Assembly: GCF_025567365.1 (NCBI RefSeq)
Contig: NZ_JAOQJG010000002.1
Coordinates: 1-64,000, forward strand
Direction: 5' to 3'
Length of the DNA: 64,000 nt
From: Anaerostipes amylophilus
Lineage (GTDB): Bacteria > Bacillota > Clostridia > Lachnospirales > Lachnospiraceae
Below are positions 62,398-64,000 of the stretch, piece after piece (the first letter of the stretch is position 1; each line of letters opens with the position of its first letter). The translations under genes and the position numbers were made by a program. Below the pieces are notes generated by a model. That model was not told the DNA's origin. It saw nothing but the letters and a program-made list of their open reading frames with translations, and made no database searches.

Positions 62398-63510
62398 ATG
62401 TACGATTTAGGTAATATGGATTCAATGGAAAAAAGACTGATTCAAAAAGCATATATAAAACAAGCTCCGATCAATGGAAGTTTAGAGCTGTTACCACTTT
62501 GTAATATGAACTGCGACATGTGTTATGTTCGTTTATCCAAAGCAGAGATGGAACAAAAAGGCCGTTTAAGAACGAAAGAAGAATGGATTTCACTGGCTCA
62601 TCAGATGAAAGATGCAGGTACATTATTTTTATTATTAACAGGCGGGGAACCATTGTTATTTCCAGAATTTAAAGAGCTTTACAAAGAACTTCAGAATATG
62701 GGAATGATTTTGACAATAAATTCAAATGGAACATTGATCAATGAGGAATGGGCGGATTTCTTTGCAAAGCATAAACCACGCAGAATCAATATTACATTAT
62801 ATGGGGCAGATGATCAGGCATATGGAAAGTTATGTCATTATCCAGCTGGTTTTCAAAAGACAGTAAATGCAATCAGGATGCTTAGAGATAGAGAAATCGA
62901 TGTCAAAATTAATGGAAGTATTACATCAAAAAATGAGGAAGATATAAAAAAGATCTTAGATATTGCAAAACAATACGATGCAGCAGTAAACCTGGATACA
63001 TACATGTATCCGGCAAGCAGGGAAAGAAATAAGCCGTTTGATGAACAAAGCCGTATGAATCCAAAGGATGCGGCAATGGCAAAAGTATTGATTTATAAAT
63101 ACCAGATGGGAGACATTGCGTTTGAAGAATATAGAAGAGCAATAATAAATACGATAGAACAATATATACCAGAAAACTATGGCTATGAACGGCATATTTC
63201 CTGTCTTGCAGGTAATTGCTCTTTTACAATTAATTGGCAGGGAATGATACGTCCATGTGTGATGCAAAGTATGCCACAGGTAAATGTATTCGATAAAGGA
63301 TTTTTACAAGGATGGGAAACGATTTCAAATGAAACAAAAAAGATACTTATCAATGAAGCATGTGTATCATGCAGGTACCGTCCAATCTGCAACATCTGTG
63401 CAGTTGCAGCATTGCTTGAAACAGGAAACTATGATGGAATACCAGAATATATTTGTGAATATACAAAAGAATTTTATAGAATCATGAAAGAAGGTGCTCG
63501 TATATGTTAG
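62398..63510 (+). CDS. radical SAM/SPASM peptide maturase
   Basis: 370 residues. The N-terminal segment is probably a recognition region, without a clear RRE. The SAM cluster is C35-x3-C39-x2-C42 (LLPLCNMNCDMCYVRLS), with glycine-rich LLLTGGEPLLFPEF. The C-terminal SPASM domain has Cys in ISCLAGNCSF, IRPCVM, EACVSCRYRPICNICA and YICEY, enough for auxiliary 4Fe-4S clusters. Such enzymes make thioether, C-C or epimer changes in RiPP precursors. It overlaps the exporter start by 7 nt, so the two are coupled. AAGAAGGTGAG site. Confidence 0.9.
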   Translation: MYDLGNMDSMEKRLIQKAYIKQAPINGSLELLPLCNMNCDMCYVRLSKAEMEQKGRLRTKEEWISLAHQMKDAGTLFLLLTGGEPLLFPEFKELYKELQNMGMILTINSNGTLINEEWADFFAKHKPRRINITLYGADDQAYGKLCHYPAGFQKTVNAIRMLRDREIDVKINGSITSKNEEDIKKILDIAKQYDAAVNLDTYMYPASRERNKPFDEQSRMNPKDAAMAKVLIYKYQMGDIAFEEYRRAIINTIEQYIPENYGYERHISCLAGNCSFTINWQGMIRPCVMQSMPQVNVFDKGFLQGWETISNETKKILINEACVSCRYRPICNICAVAALLETGNYDGIPEYICEYTKEFYRIMKEGARIC

Positions 63511-64000
63511 ATGATGAAAATCAGGATCAATCAAATCAGAAAATATCATTTGAATCTTTGGACATTCTGATCGGAAAATGGAAAGATGGAACATTTTCAG
63601 AGATCATTGATGACTGGAAATGGATTTTTTCATATAGCAAACGATATAAAGGCGCGATCGCATTTTACACGATTCTTGGTATTTTCAGCACATCAATGGG
63701 ACTGGTAGGAAGTGTTGCCAGTAAATATATGATCGATATCATCACAGGTTATCAGATGAGCAAGCTTTGGATTATGATCGTGATCACACTTGGAAGCGCA
63801 TTTTTCAGCATGACCATTGGAAATGTGATCGGTCGTATTTCAACAAAGTTAAGTATCTATATTAATAATGACATTCAGGCAGATATTTTTGATAAGATCA
63901 TTGATGCGGACTGGATGGAGATCAGTCAGTACAGCAATGGAGATGTATTAAACCGATTTAACAGCGATGTCAGTACGATCAGTGGAAATGCGATCAGCTG
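63504..64000 (+). CDS. ABC exporter of the putative RiPP locus (N-terminal part)
   Basis: The window holds the first ~165 residues. After a hydrophilic start (about 1-45), type-1 ABC transmembrane helices begin (IAFYTILGIFSTSMGLVGSV; LWIMIVITLGSAFFSMTIG) and continue to ADWMEISQYSNGDVLNRFNSDVSTISG, a motif typical of ABC exporters. No N-terminal C39 peptidase precedes the membrane part in the visible sequence, so leader removal, if any, needs another protease or a later gene. It runs off the end. Confidence 0.85.
   Translation, partial: MLDDENQDQSNQKISFESLDILIGKWKDGTFSEIIDDWKWIFSYSKRYKGAIAFYTILGIFSTSMGLVGSVASKYMIDIITGYQMSKLWIMIVITLGSAFFSMTIGNVIGRISTKLSIYINNDIQADIFDKIIDADWMEISQYSNGDVLNRFNSDVSTISGNAIS

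Noticed and set aside
60235..64000. Lasso peptide cluster
   Set aside because: An HprK-like protein is present, but no asparagine-synthase-like cyclase or B-type protease is visible, and a SPASM radical SAM is.

Overview
The window looks like a chromosomal segment from a low-GC, spore-forming Firmicute of the Lachnospiraceae type. An Anaerostipes-like gut anaerobe is my guess, held with low confidence. The signs are AT-rich DNA with A-ending codons, a spoIIA sporulation operon, an L20-type infC leader, rpmE-DUF1385-prmC-prfA synteny, and secreted Big_2 (Ig-like) proteins.

Layout. 1-2.25 kb: 3' part of a secreted transglutaminase-like, cysteine-repeat, Ig-like protein. 2.3-2.6 kb: tRNA-Val and tRNA-Met. 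2.7-14.1 kb: housekeeping genes (ispF, Eis-like acetyltransferase, beta-CASP nuclease, pseudouridine synthase, ligA, metA, secreted MBL protein, HAD phosphatase, folC, TPR protein). 14.2-15.7 kb: spoIIAA-spoIIAB-sigF. 15.8-22.4 kb: rho, rpmE, DUF1385, prmC, prfA, nadE. A GC-rich structured element follows at 22.4-22.5 kb. 22.7-34.0 kb: fructan-type locus. Two membrane-anchored sugar-binding proteins flank a NarL-type two-component pair, followed by a mannose/fructose-family PTS (IIA, IIB, IIC, IID), a small membrane protein, and a very large secreted GH32 fructanase interrupted by a stop codon right after its signal peptide. The layout recalls LevQRST-LevDEFG-fructanase of Streptococcus mutans. 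34-38 kb: assorted single genes. 38.2-43.9 kb: NRAMP-like transporter, pxpB, pxpC, biotin carrier, biotin carboxylase, pxpA; then UbiD/UbiX, an aldose epimerase and prfC. 49-52.7 kb: start of a capsule/exopolysaccharide operon (PHP phosphatase, Wzz/CpsC, tyrosine kinase). Its Wzz gene carries a 1451-bp IS256-family element with an 8-bp target duplication. 52.7-55 kb: two secreted Big_2 proteins. 55-56.3 kb: infC-rpmI-rplT behind an L20-type attenuator. 56.4-60.2 kb: LytTR regulator, purine nucleoside phosphorylase, amidohydrolase, a 53-aa membrane peptide and an XRE regulator.

60.2-64 kb (to the window end): what I consider the most interesting system, a probable RiPP locus. Two paralogous small proteins share an almost identical 24-residue N-terminus ending in Cys but have divergent Cys/Gly/Asn/His-rich bodies. 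They lie beside an HPr-kinase-like P-loop protein, a divergent radical SAM/SPASM maturase and an ABC exporter that runs off the window. Promoters, terminators and codon choice suggest the two precursors are made in excess over the kinase.

All product calls come from reading translated sequence by eye. No database search was run.
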